Assembly: GCF_035958815.1 (NCBI RefSeq)
Contig: NZ_CP108383.1
Location: forward strand, 4,278,001 to 4,342,000
Direction: 5' to 3'
DNA: 64,000 bases
DNA from: Nocardia sp. NBC_01327
Lineage (GTDB): Bacteria > Actinomycetota > Actinomycetes > Mycobacteriales > Mycobacteriaceae
The translations under genes were made by a program, and so were the position numbers. Of this stretch, positions 36,617 through 44,153 are shown one piece after another. Each line of letters opens with the position of its first letter. Positions within the stretch are counted from its first letter, which is position 1. Under the pieces are notes generated by a model. It searched no databases, was not told the DNA's origin, and worked only from the letters and a program-made list of their open reading frames with translations.

Positions 36617-37887
36617 CTGCCCCCGATTTGACCATTTTCGACGAACTAGAATCCAATGTGCGCGGTTACTGCCGCTCCTGGCCCGCGGTGTTCGATACCG
36701 CGTCCGGAGCCTGGCTGCGTGATGAGGACGGCCGGGATTACCTGGACTTCTTCGCGGGCGCGGGTGCGCTCAATTACGGCCACAATAATCCGGTGCTGAA
36801 GCAGGCGCTGCTGGAATACCTGGCGGGCGACGGCATCACGCACGGTCTGGATATGGCGACGGTCGCCAAGCGTCGTCTGCTGGAAACATTGCAGCGCACC
36901 ATATTGCAGCCGCGCGGGCTGGACTACAAGGTGCAGTTCCCCGGGCCGACCGGCGCGAACGCGGTCGAGGCGGCGCTGAAGCTGGCGCGCAAGGTGACGG
37001 GCCGGACCTCTATTCTCAATTTCACGAACGCTTTTCACGGTATGACGCTGGGCGCCCTGGCGGTGACCGGCAATGCCGCCAAGCGGGCCGGCGCGGGTGT
37101 GCCGCTGCCGCATTCGACTCCGATGCCCTATGACGGCTATCTGACGGATTCGCAGGACGATCCGTTCGTGTGGATGGAGACCATCCTCGATGACGCTTCC
37201 TCCGGGGTGGACAAGCCCGCGGCGGTGATCGTCGAAACCGTCCAGGGTGAGGGCGGCGTCAATATCGCTCGTCCCGAATGGCTGTGCGCCCTGTCCGAAT
37301 TGTGTTCGGCGCGTGAGATTCTGCTGATCGTCGACGATGTGCAGATGGGCTGCGGGCGGACCGGGCCGTTCTTCTCCTTCGAGGAGGCGGGCATCATTCC
37401 CGATATCGTGACGCTGTCGAAATCCATTGGCGGCTACGGGCTTCCGATGGCGCTGGTGCTCATGCGTCCCGAGCTCGACCAGTGGGCGCCGGGGGAGCAC
37501 AACGGCACGTTCCGCGGTAACAACCCGGCGTTCGTGACCGCGCAGGTGGCGCTCGAGCACTACTGGTCCGACACGCTGCTCTCCACCGCGACTCTGGCCA
37601 AGGGTGAGCTGGTACACCGCACCCTGGACGAGATGTGCGGGGCATTCGAGGGTCTGTCCACGCGCGGTCGCGGCCTGGTGCACGGTGTGGTCTTCGGAGA
37701 ACCGTCCCAGGCGGGCAAGGTGGCCCAGGTGGCCTTCGAGCGCGGGCTGCTGGTGGAGACCTCCGGCGCCCAGGACGAGGTGATGAAATTGCTTCCGCCG
37801 CTGACGATTACCGAACCCGAGTTGGATCACGGACTCGCCATTATCGCCGACGCGGTCGCTGTTGTGTGCGACGGGAAGGGACGCTGA
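36613..37887 (+). CDS. ectB: Diaminobutyrate--2-oxoglutarate aminotransferase
   Basis: This 424-residue PLP-dependent class III aminotransferase makes L-2,4-diaminobutyrate from aspartate-semialdehyde and glutamate. It starts FDELESNVRGYCRSWPAVF, a family signature, and has FPGPTGANAVEAALKLARK, LIVDDVQMGCGRTG, and the PLP lysine in TLSKSIGGYG (Lys270). The start overlaps the ectA stop and ectC begins one base after its stop, so the genes are tightly coupled. Confidence 0.98.
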   Translation: MTAPDLTIFDELESNVRGYCRSWPAVFDTASGAWLRDEDGRDYLDFFAGAGALNYGHNNPVLKQALLEYLAGDGITHGLDMATVAKRRLLETLQRTILQPRGLDYKVQFPGPTGANAVEAALKLARKVTGRTSILNFTNAFHGMTLGALAVTGNAAKRAGAGVPLPHSTPMPYDGYLTDSQDDPFVWMETILDDASSGVDKPAAVIVETVQGEGGVNIARPEWLCALSELCSAREILLIVDDVQMGCGRTGPFFSFEEAGIIPDIVTLSKSIGGYGLPMALVLMRPELDQWAPGEHNGTFRGNNPAFVTAQVALEHYWSDTLLSTATLAKGELVHRTLDEMCGAFEGLSTRGRGLVHGVVFGEPSQAGKVAQVAFERGLLVETSGAQDEVMKLLPPLTITEPELDHGLAIIADAVAVVCDGKGR

Positions 37888-37888
37888 A

Positions 37889-38284
37889 ATGATCGTGCGT
37901 AGCACTGCGGAGATCACCGGTACCGAACGTGATGTGGCAGAGGCGGGTTGGCGCAGCAAGCGCATTGTGCTCGGCGGTGACGGTGTGGGTTTCTCGTTCC
38001 ACGAGACCACGATCGAGCCTGCGACCGTGCACGAGTTCCACTACCTCAATCATGTGGAGGCGGTGTGGCTCGTCGAGGGGGAGGGCAGTCTCACCGATCT
38101 CGACAACGGCGTCAACTACGAGCTGGGTCCGGGGTCGATGTACCTGCTCGACGGGCATGAGAAGCACCGGCTGCACGCGCATACCCGCATGCGCATGATG
38201 TGCGTGTTCAATCCGCCGGTCACCGGCCAGGAAGTGCACGACGAGAACGGGATCTACCCGCTCGTCGCGGTATCGACCGACTAG
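37889..38284 (+). CDS. ectC: Ectoine synthase
   Basis: This 131-residue cupin cyclises N-gamma-acetyl-diaminobutyrate to ectoine. It starts MIVRSTAEITGTERDVAEAGW, as EctC proteins do, and has EFHYLNHVEAVWLVEGEGSLTDL and GSMYLLDGHEKH with the metal-binding residues of the family. A bare ATG follows the ectB stop with one base between, so it relies on coupling. Confidence 0.97.
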   Translation: MIVRSTAEITGTERDVAEAGWRSKRIVLGGDGVGFSFHETTIEPATVHEFHYLNHVEAVWLVEGEGSLTDLDNGVNYELGPGSMYLLDGHEKHRLHAHTRMRMMCVFNPPVTGQEVHDENGIYPLVAVSTD

Positions 38285-38308
38285 TGGAATGACGGGAGTT
38301 TCCAGGGA

Positions 38309-39193
38309 ATGACGGCAACGTACGAGACCAGGTTCGATCGATATCCGACGCGCACGGACGGACCCGCGCCCCACCTGGAGCGCACCGATCCCACCGTATG
38401 GGGCGAGGTCGGGAGCGCGGCGCTGACCGGCTTCGATGCCGACGGGTACGCGATCCTGGACGGCCTGCTCGATCGTGCGGAGGTCGCCGATGTGGCGGCC
38501 GAGATCGAGCGCATGACAGGCGATCCCGAGCTGATGCTTGACGAGCGGGTCGTCATCGAGCGCGAATCGAACCGCGTCCGGTCGATCTTCGAGGTGCACA
38601 AGCTCAGCGTGCTGATCGCGAATATGTTGCGCGAGAGTCGAATTGCCGGACTGGCCCGGCAGGTCCTCGGCTCAGAGGTCTATATCCATCAGAGCCGGAT
38701 CAACTACATGCCCGGACTGCGGGGCGCGGGTTTCTACTGGCATTCCGACTTCGAAACCTGGCATGCCGAAGACGGAATGCCCGCACCGCGCGCGGTCAGC
38801 CTCTCCATCGCCCTGACCGACAATTTCCCCTTCAACGGCAGCCTGATGGTCATGCCCGGCTCGCACCGGACATTCGTGCCGTGCCAGGGTTCCACCCCGC
38901 CCCAGCACTACCGAGACTCGTTGCGGGAGCAGCAGATCGGCGTCCCCTCCGAAGCCGATATCACCGACCTGGCGAACCGCCACGGCATCGCCCAGTTCAC
39001 CGGCCGCGCCGGATCCGCCCTCCTGTTCGACTCGAACATCATGCACGGCTCCCCCAACAACATCACCCCATTCCCCCGCTCGAACCTCTTCATAGTCTTC
39101 AACAGCGTGGAAAACACCCTGACCGACCCCTACGCAGCCACCACGCCCCGCCCCACCTACGTTGGCAGCCGCGACTTCACCCCGGTCATGTAA
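38309..39193 (+). CDS. ectD: Ectoine 5-hydroxylase
   Basis: This 294-residue Fe(II)/2-oxoglutarate dioxygenase converts ectoine to 5-hydroxyectoine. The iron ligands are H145 and D147 (YWHSDFETWHAEDG) and H246 (NIMHGSPNN), nearly the same spacing as characterised EctD enzymes. The stretch YWHSDFETWHAEDGMP and the 2OG-binding residues follow the family pattern. It is the last gene of the operon and a terminator follows. Confidence 0.97.
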   Translation: MTATYETRFDRYPTRTDGPAPHLERTDPTVWGEVGSAALTGFDADGYAILDGLLDRAEVADVAAEIERMTGDPELMLDERVVIERESNRVRSIFEVHKLSVLIANMLRESRIAGLARQVLGSEVYIHQSRINYMPGLRGAGFYWHSDFETWHAEDGMPAPRAVSLSIALTDNFPFNGSLMVMPGSHRTFVPCQGSTPPQHYRDSLREQQIGVPSEADITDLANRHGIAQFTGRAGSALLFDSNIMHGSPNNITPFPRSNLFIVFNSVENTLTDPYAATTPRPTYVGSRDFTPVM

Positions 39194-39211
39194 TCACCGC
39201 GGCCACCCCGT

Positions 39212-39244
39212 CGAGAGGGACCACCCGAAGGGCGGTCCCTCTCG
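39212..39244 (+). terminator. Terminator of the ectABCD operon
   Basis: An 11-bp stem (39212-39222 with 39234-39244), with an inner CCC/GGG pairing around a GAA loop, begins 18 bases after the ectD stop and is followed by CATTTCC. It closes the ect operon. Confidence 0.8.
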
Positions 39245-39329
39245 CCATTTCCGCTCGACCTCAACGTCAACCCTCCATGCCCAACAACCGCAATGCCCGA
39301 GCGAGTCCGCCCGCAGGATCACCACATGG

Positions 39330-39872
39330 CATCTCACGTTGCTGCCGGGCCTACTCCAGACCCTCGAGTATCGCCGCGCGATGATCTGGACGGTCTTTCC
39401 CTGGATGTCCACGGCTGAAGTGGAGCAGCGCGTGGAAGTGACCGTGAAGCGTCAGCAGCGGCTCGATGATCCGGAATTCTGTGTGTCAGCACTACTTTCG
39501 GAGTCGGTGCCGCACCATCAGGTGGGCGGCCCGGCAGTCACGGCGAGGTCTCTGTGGCATCTCGCCGAGCTCGGTGACCGGCGAAACGTCTCCATACGCA
39601 TTGTTCCGCATCGGGTCGGGTCGCATCTCGGGCTGCAAACGGACCACTTCGTCCTGCTGGAGTTTCCGTCGCACACCGCTTCCGGGACTCGGACCAAATG
39701 GATCGAGCCTCCGGTGGTCTACGTCGAGGGATTTACCGGCGCCCTCTACCTCGAAAGAGACACCGAGGTTGACCGTTATCGCAGCGCGCTTGTAGAAATC
39801 AGCCGACTTGCGTTGGATGAAGGGGATACGCGAAAGATGTTGGTACAGACGGCGAAGGAGTGCGCACCGTGA
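39330..39872 (+). pseudogene. N-terminally truncated DUF5753 (Scr1-like) regulator
   Basis: The reading frame from about 39330 encodes a DUF5753 domain, LLPGLLQTLEYRRAMI...EVEQRVEVTVKRQQRLDD...VGSHLGLQTDHFVLLEF. In actinobacteria this domain is normally the C-terminal part of an HTH protein that pairs with a small DUF397 protein. Here the HTH half is absent and no good start codon is seen; the preceding bases are the ect terminator region. It is likely a remnant of a deletion, though a short ATG start at about 39379 cannot be excluded. Confidence 0.7.
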
Positions 39873-40069
39873 GCATCCCCGACAGAAGGCGCTGGTTCAA
39901 GAGCAGCTACTCCGCTCAGCAGGATGCCTGCGTAGAGGCCGCCCACTTCGCCGGGGGAGCAGTCGGCGTCCGTGACTCCAAAGATCCAGTCGGCCCAGCG
40001 CTCACTTTCGGTCCGCAGCAGTGGGACAGCTTCCTGGTCGGCCTTCGCGCAGGCACTTTCGACATCTAG
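39869..40069 (+). CDS. DUF397-domain protein
   Basis: This 66-residue protein begins RRWFKSSYSAQQDACVEAA, then GGAVGVRDSKDP and ends LTFGPQQWDSFLVGLRAGTFD, the typical DUF397 sequence. DUF397 proteins act with the DUF5753 HTH regulators and are often proposed to be anti-regulators. The GTG 39869 overlaps the stop of the truncated partner by four bases and has AAGGAG eight bases upstream. Its partner is damaged, so it may be functionally orphaned. Confidence 0.85.
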   Translation: MSIPDRRRWFKSSYSAQQDACVEAAHFAGGAVGVRDSKDPVGPALTFGPQQWDSFLVGLRAGTFDI

Positions 40070-40228
40070 CGCGTGGCACGGTGAGGCTCCGGCCTGAGCG
40101 GTCAAATGCCCGCCACGACGGCATGGTCCGCCGCCCACACCAATTCCGGACCCGCCGTCAGCGCAGGTCCTTCGACATGTAGCGTCTGATACGGCGATGG
40201 CCCGGCCTGAGCGGTCAAACCCCCAGTC
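40047..40228 (+). repeat. Decayed direct repeat of the DUF397 3' end
   Basis: The end of the DUF397 gene with its flank (about 40047-40115) is repeated imperfectly at about 40161-40228: GCGCAGG...TTCGACAT.TAGCG, then CGGCCTGAGCGGTCAAA. The second copy looks like a vestigial DUF397 end (an RRSFDM-stop reading) with no open frame. The rest of 40070-40316 holds nothing I can name. Confidence 0.55.
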
Positions 40229-40316
40229 ACCGCGGCAATATTTGGTCGCCCCGCATCGATCTTTGACCGCTGAGGCCGGTGACGAAGCGCGAGCACGACC
40301 TGAGGCATCGCCGAGA

Positions 40317-40363
40317 GGGCTCTGGTGGTGGGATTTCTCGGCGTGTCACCACCATCAGAGCCC
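40317..40363. terminator. Strong hairpin, probable terminator
   Basis: GGGCTCTG (40317-40324) pairs with CAGAGCCC (40356-40363) and GTGGTG (40325-40330) with CACCAC (40347-40352), with a short bulge and a 16-base loop. It lies between the decayed DUF397 region and the first Y-RNA-like element and could end transcription from either side. Confidence 0.55.
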
Positions 40364-40487
40364 GCTCGGCGTTGTATCGGAGGGGGGCGCCGACGGAGGT
40401 CGCCTCTCGAGGGGTGGGGTGTGGCTAAATTGGTTGGCGCGTGGTGGGGGTGAACATTTACAGTCGATCGAGTACAGCAGATGGTTT

Positions 40488-40620
40488 GTGAGCGGGCCGG
40501 ATTCGGTCGGTTACCACTTCTAATGGGGATGTCGCGGGTTCGAATCTCGCCGGGAGCTTGCTTCCGTAGCTCAGTTTGGTAGAGCGCCAACACGTCGGTC
40601 GGAACAACATGACCGCTCAC
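40488..40620 (+). ncRNA. Bacterial Y-RNA-like element 1, permuted tRNA mimic
   Basis: Ends pair perfectly: GTGAGCGG (40488-40495) with CCGCTCAC (40613-40620). Inside lies a tRNA-like module in permuted order: a T-arm (GCGGG-TTCGAAT-CTCGC, 40534-40550), then the acceptor stem (CGGGAGC 40551-40557 with GCTTCCG 40560-40566, joined by TT), then TA (as U8/A9) and a D-arm (GCTC-AGTTTGGTA-GAGC, 40569-40585). The anticodon arm position opens into the long stem. This is the organisation described for YrlA-type bacterial Y RNAs, which bind Ro60. The Ro60 gene is 1.75 kb downstream. Strand is inferred from tRNA orientation. Confidence 0.75.
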
Positions 40621-40647
40621 CTCTGTGTGCTGTGGGTCAAGTCCAAA

Positions 40648-42005
40648 TGCGTGGTGTAGCAACGGTGGTCATCGCTTGATCCGGTAGTGGGTCAGGCGGT
40701 CAGTGCCGCGGTGGTGTCCTCCTGTTCGTCGGGGTCGGTGAGCCCGCGGGAGCGGGCAAGAACGTCCAACCCGAGGTAGCGGCGTCCTTCGATCCATTCG
40801 TCGTGTTGCTCGGCCAGGACGGCGCCGACGAGACGGATGATCGCGGTGCGATCGGGGAAGATACCGACCACGTCGGTGCGGCGGCGGATCTCTTTGTTCA
40901 ACCGTTCCTGGGGATTGTTCGACCAGATCTGGTGCCAGATCTGCTTGGGAAACGCGGTGAACGCCAGCAGGTCCGCGCGGGCAGCATCGAGGTGCGCGGC
41001 GACTCTGGGCAGCTTCTCGGTCAGGGCGTCGAGCATCCGATCATATTGGGCGGCAACCGATTCGGTATCGGCTTGATCGAATACCGAATGCAACAGGGTG
41101 CGAACCCAGGGCCAGGAACTCTTCGGGCAAACCGACATCAGGTTCACCGTGTAATGGGTGCGGCAGCGCTGCCAGCTCGCGCCGGGCAAGGTCGCGCCGA
41201 TCGCGGCCACCAAACCCGCATGCGCGTCGGAGGTGACCAACGCGACCCCGGACAGGCCGCGAGCGACCAGGTCGCGGAAGAATGCCAGCCAGCCGGCACC
41301 GTCCTCGCCGGAAGTGACTTGGATACCCAGGATTTCGCGGTAGCCGTCGGCGTTGACGCCGGTGGCGATCAGGGCGTGGACGTTGACCACGCGCCCGTTC
41401 TCGCGGACCTTGAGCACCAGGGCGTCTGCGGCGAGGAACGTGTAAGGGCCCTGATCCAAGGGGCGGGTGCGGAATGCTTCGACCTGGGCATCGAGGTCGC
41501 GGGCCATGATCGAGACCTGGGACTTGGAAAGTGTTGTGATGCCCAGGGATTCGACGAGTTTCTCCATCCGCCGTGTCGAGACCCCGAGCAGATAGCAGGT
41601 CGCGACCACGCTGGTGAGGGCCCGTTCGGCGCGTTTGCGGCGTTCCAGGAGCCAGTCCGGGAAATACGAGCCGGATCGTAGTTTCGGGATCGCGACGTCG
41701 AGGGTGCCGACGCGGGTGTCGAAGTCGCGGTGGCGGTAGCCGTTGCGGTGGTTGATCCGGTCGTCGGAGCGTTCGCCGTAGCCGGCTCCGCAGGCGGCGT
41801 CGGCCTCGGCGCTCATCAGGGTTTGCACGAAGCTGGACACCATCTCGCGCAGCAGGTCCGGGCCCATTACCGCCAATTGGTCGGCGAACGGCTTGCCCGG
41901 GTCGATAGGCTGGATATTGGTCATCGCGTGAAGTCTCCTTCGAGTGACTGTGAGAGGTCCTTCGAGGATCACGCGGTGACCACCTTGCTGTCCGGGGATT
42001 ACGCC
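40648..42005 (-). mobile_element. IS256-family insertion sequence
   Basis: A transposase gene fills most of this element. Sub-terminal inverted repeats flank it: AGCAACGGTGGTCATCGCTTGATCC at 40658-40682 matches the reverse complement of 41966-41989 with few differences. The exact tips are not certain, and I see no clear target duplication; 40648-42005 is an estimate from the end of similarity. It separates Y-RNA-like element 1 from elements 2 and 3. Confidence 0.75.
40692..41924 (-). CDS. IS256-family transposase
   Basis: This 410-residue protein is a full-length mutator/IS256-type DDE transposase: RNGYRHRDFDTRVGTLDVAIPKLRSGSYFPDWLLERR, then FLAADALVLKVRENGRVV (first Asp), VALVTSDAHAGLVAAIGA (second Asp), the CRTHYTVNL element and a late WSNNPQERLNKEIRRRTDVVGIFP with the Glu. 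The frame is open throughout, so it looks active. ATG 41924 is preferred; an upstream GTG region at 41972 is possible. Confidence 0.93.
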   Translation of the reverse strand: MTNIQPIDPGKPFADQLAVMGPDLLREMVSSFVQTLMSAEADAACGAGYGERSDDRINHRNGYRHRDFDTRVGTLDVAIPKLRSGSYFPDWLLERRKRAERALTSVVATCYLLGVSTRRMEKLVESLGITTLSKSQVSIMARDLDAQVEAFRTRPLDQGPYTFLAADALVLKVRENGRVVNVHALIATGVNADGYREILGIQVTSGEDGAGWLAFFRDLVARGLSGVALVTSDAHAGLVAAIGATLPGASWQRCRTHYTVNLMSVCPKSSWPWVRTLLHSVFDQADTESVAAQYDRMLDALTEKLPRVAAHLDAARADLLAFTAFPKQIWHQIWSNNPQERLNKEIRRRTDVVGIFPDRTAIIRLVGAVLAEQHDEWIEGRRYLGLDVLARSRGLTDPDEQEDTTAALTA

Positions 42006-42063
42006 AGACTCAGCAGCTGATCAGCTGCCGTACACCATCTTCGTGGACGCAACCGTGCTGTGG

Positions 42064-42180
42064 CGAGTGAGGGCGGGCCGGAGCTGATCGGTTATCGGTT
42101 ACCAAGGTTCAACTCCTTGCTGATATTCGGAGCGATCCTGATATCAGTCCCGGTCGGCGCACCATGACCGTCCGCACTCG
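42064..42180 (+). ncRNA. Bacterial Y-RNA-like element 2, reduced tRNA mimic
   Basis: The 5' and 3' ends pair over 13 positions (42064-42076 with 42168-42180; one G-U, one mismatch). A perfect T-arm, CAAGG-TTCAACT-CCTTG (42103-42119), is followed directly by a 7-bp stem CTGATAT / ATATCAG (42120-42126, 42141-42147) with a 14-base loop. There is no D-arm and no TA linker. It shares GGGCCGGA..TGATCGGTTATC and CGGTCGG with the other two elements. It looks like a diverged Y RNA that has lost half of its tRNA mimic. Confidence 0.65.
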
Positions 42181-42198
42181 AATGCATTACAGGAGAAT

Positions 42199-42335
42199 GG
42201 AAGACGGGCCGGCGCTGATCGGTTATCGGAGCGGGAATTCGCGGGTTCGACTCCCGCCGAACGGCATTGCCGTTTGTAGCCGAGTGGCATAGGCGCCCGC
42301 CAAACCCCGGTCGGCATTCACACGCCCGTCTTTCC
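42199..42335 (+). ncRNA. Bacterial Y-RNA-like element 3, permuted tRNA mimic
   Basis: The ends pair: GACGGG (42203-42208) with CCCGTC (42325-42330), extended by GGAA/TTTCC with one bulge. The permuted tRNA module is complete: T-arm GCGGG-TTCGACT-CCCGC (42241-42257, perfect), acceptor CGAACGGC (42258-42265) with GCCGTTTG (42269-42276) joined by ATT, TA at 42277-42278, and a D-arm GCC-GAGTGGCATA-GGC (42279-42294) with the GG of the D-loop. It ends 36 bases before the Ro60 start codon. Confidence 0.75.
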
Positions 42336-42371
42336 CCATGCCCTTCGCAGGGCTGAACAAATGAGGTGAAC

Positions 42372-43964
42372 ATGGACGCTTACGCAGGCGTGAACCTGCG
42401 GGCAACCCCGCAGTCGCAGCCCGCCGATCGGCGCCAGGTTGCCAATAATGCCGGTGGTTTCACCTTCGAGGTGACGCCGGAGGTACGGCTGCGCCGATTC
42501 TTGACCCTCGGCAGCGAGGGCGGAACGTACTACGTGAGCGCGCGGGACCTGACCAAGGAAAACGCCACTGTCGTACTGGATTTCGCGCGCACTCGCACCG
42601 CGGACCTGGTCGCCGAAATCGTCGCGATCTCGACCGCGGGCCGGGCACCGAAGCAGAATCCGGCGCTGTTTGCCCTGGCCGCTGCCGCGTCTCTCGGCGA
42701 TGTCGACGGCCGCCGCCTCGCGCTCGACGCACTGCCGCTGGTCGCGCGTACCGGTACCCACCTGTTCCTGTTCGCCCGCTATGTCGAGCAGTTCCGTGGC
42801 TGGGGACGCGCGCTACGGCGTGCCGTCGCGCACTGGTACGTGGACAAGTCCGTCGACGACCTTGCGTATCAGGCCGTGAAGTACCAGCAGCGTGAAGGCT
42901 GGACGCACCGCGATCTGCTGCGTCTGTCGCACCCGGACACCGATCAGGACGAGCGTCGCCGCCTGTTCGATTGGATCTGCCACCGGGAGGCATCGCTCGA
43001 GGGGCTGCGCCTGATCGAGGGGTTCAAGCGTGCCCAGGACGCGCCGGTCGCACGCATCCCGGATCTCGTGCGCGAGTACCGGCTGTCGTGGGAAATGCTG
43101 CCCGACGCCGCACTCAGCGAGGCATCCGTATGGGAAGCGCTGCTGGACAACGGTATTCCGCAGACCGCGCTGATGCGTCAGCTGCCGCGTCTGACGCGTC
43201 TGGGTCTGCTGTCCCCGCTGGGGGCGCGCACCAAGGCCGTCGCCGAGCAGCTGGCCGACCGCGATCGTCTGCGGAAGTCCCGCGTGCACCCGGTGAATGT
43301 CCTTGTCGCGCTGCGTACCTACGCATCCGGCCGATCCGTGCGCGGCGAAAGCTCCTGGGAGCCTTCCCGTCCGATCGTGGACGCACTCGATGCCGCGTTC
43401 TATCAGGCATTCGAGTCGGTCCAGCCGACCGGCAAGCACCACCTGCTCGCACTGGACGTGTCCGGATCGATGACAGCTGCCGTGTCGGGGCTGCCATTGT
43501 CCGCGCGTGAGGCGAGTGCTGCGCTCGCGCTGGTCACCGCATCGACCGAATCCTCCTACGACATCGTCGGATTCACGTCGAACGGCGACTACCGGAACGC
43601 CGCACTGACCCCCCTGTCGATCAGCCCGCGCCAGCGCCTGGACGACGCGATCCGAGCGGTGAGCAATCTGCCGTTCGGTGGCACCGACTGCGCCCTGCCG
43701 ATGCAGTACGCACTGGAGAACAAGCTGCACGTGGATGTCTTCGAAGTCATCACCGATAACGAGACCTGGGCGGGGCGGGTGCATCCGCATCAGGCGCTGC
43801 GGCAGTATCGGCGTGAGATCAACCCGGAGGCGAAGTTGGTTGTGGTCGGGATGACGGCGACGAACTTCTCCATTGCCGATCCCTCGGATGCCGGCATGCT
43901 CGACGTTGCCGGGTTCGATTCGGCAGTGCCTACGCTGCTGGCGGACTTTGCGCGTGGGCTCTGA
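42372..43964 (+). CDS. Ro60/Rsr-type TROVE-domain RNA-binding protein
   Basis: This 530-residue protein has the TROVE domain: QVANNAGGFTFEVTPEVRLRRFLTLGSEGGTYYV, TRTADLVAEIVAISTAGRAPKQNPALFALA, RTGTHLFLFARYVEQFRGWGRALRRAV. The C-terminal VWA part has an intact MIDAS DVSGSM (362-367), and GGTDCALPMQYAL. Ro60 is a ring-shaped protein that binds misfolded RNAs and Y RNAs and works with exoribonucleases in RNA decay. ATG 42372 has GAGGTGA before it. Three Y-RNA-like elements lie upstream, supporting the assignment. Confidence 0.95.
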   Translation: MDAYAGVNLRATPQSQPADRRQVANNAGGFTFEVTPEVRLRRFLTLGSEGGTYYVSARDLTKENATVVLDFARTRTADLVAEIVAISTAGRAPKQNPALFALAAAASLGDVDGRRLALDALPLVARTGTHLFLFARYVEQFRGWGRALRRAVAHWYVDKSVDDLAYQAVKYQQREGWTHRDLLRLSHPDTDQDERRRLFDWICHREASLEGLRLIEGFKRAQDAPVARIPDLVREYRLSWEMLPDAALSEASVWEALLDNGIPQTALMRQLPRLTRLGLLSPLGARTKAVAEQLADRDRLRKSRVHPVNVLVALRTYASGRSVRGESSWEPSRPIVDALDAAFYQAFESVQPTGKHHLLALDVSGSMTAAVSGLPLSAREASAALALVTASTESSYDIVGFTSNGDYRNAALTPLSISPRQRLDDAIRAVSNLPFGGTDCALPMQYALENKLHVDVFEVITDNETWAGRVHPHQALRQYRREINPEAKLVVVGMTATNFSIADPSDAGMLDVAGFDSAVPTLLADFARGL

Positions 43965-44130
43965 CGGTCGCGTGTGGCGATGCAGTGAAATGACGCTGAC
44001 CAGGAACTGAGGGTGGGAAACGCCGAGATGGCGCCACCATCGTTTCCTGGTCGGCGTCGTTTCGCTTGCGCGAGAGAGGGATCTGAGAGCAGCGGATGGC
44101 GGCGTGCGGTGCGAGGGTTGCTGAAATATG

Positions 44131-44142
44131 TAGGTCGGTCTA
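44131..44142 (+). promoter_or_regulatory. TetR operator, copy 1 (before the regulator)
   Basis: TAGGTCGGTCTA at 44131-44142 lies just upstream of the TetR start (GTG 44154) and overlaps a possible -10 hexamer TATTGT (44141-44146). A close match occurs before the neighbouring gene (44757-44768). No ribosome site precedes GTG 44154, and the -10 lies seven bases before it, so the mRNA is probably leaderless and repressed by its own product. Confidence 0.7.
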
Positions 44143-44153
44143 TTGTTTGTCTG

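Noticed and set aside
40530..40590. A normal tRNA gene in this stretch
   Set aside because: T-arm and acceptor 3' strand come before the acceptor 5' strand and D-arm, and there is no anticodon arm between. The order fits a Y RNA tRNA mimic, not a tRNA gene.
42014..42027. CAGCTGATCAGCTG palindrome as an IS target or Y RNA part
   Set aside because: It lies just outside the estimated IS end and before element 2, but nothing links it to either; left unassigned.
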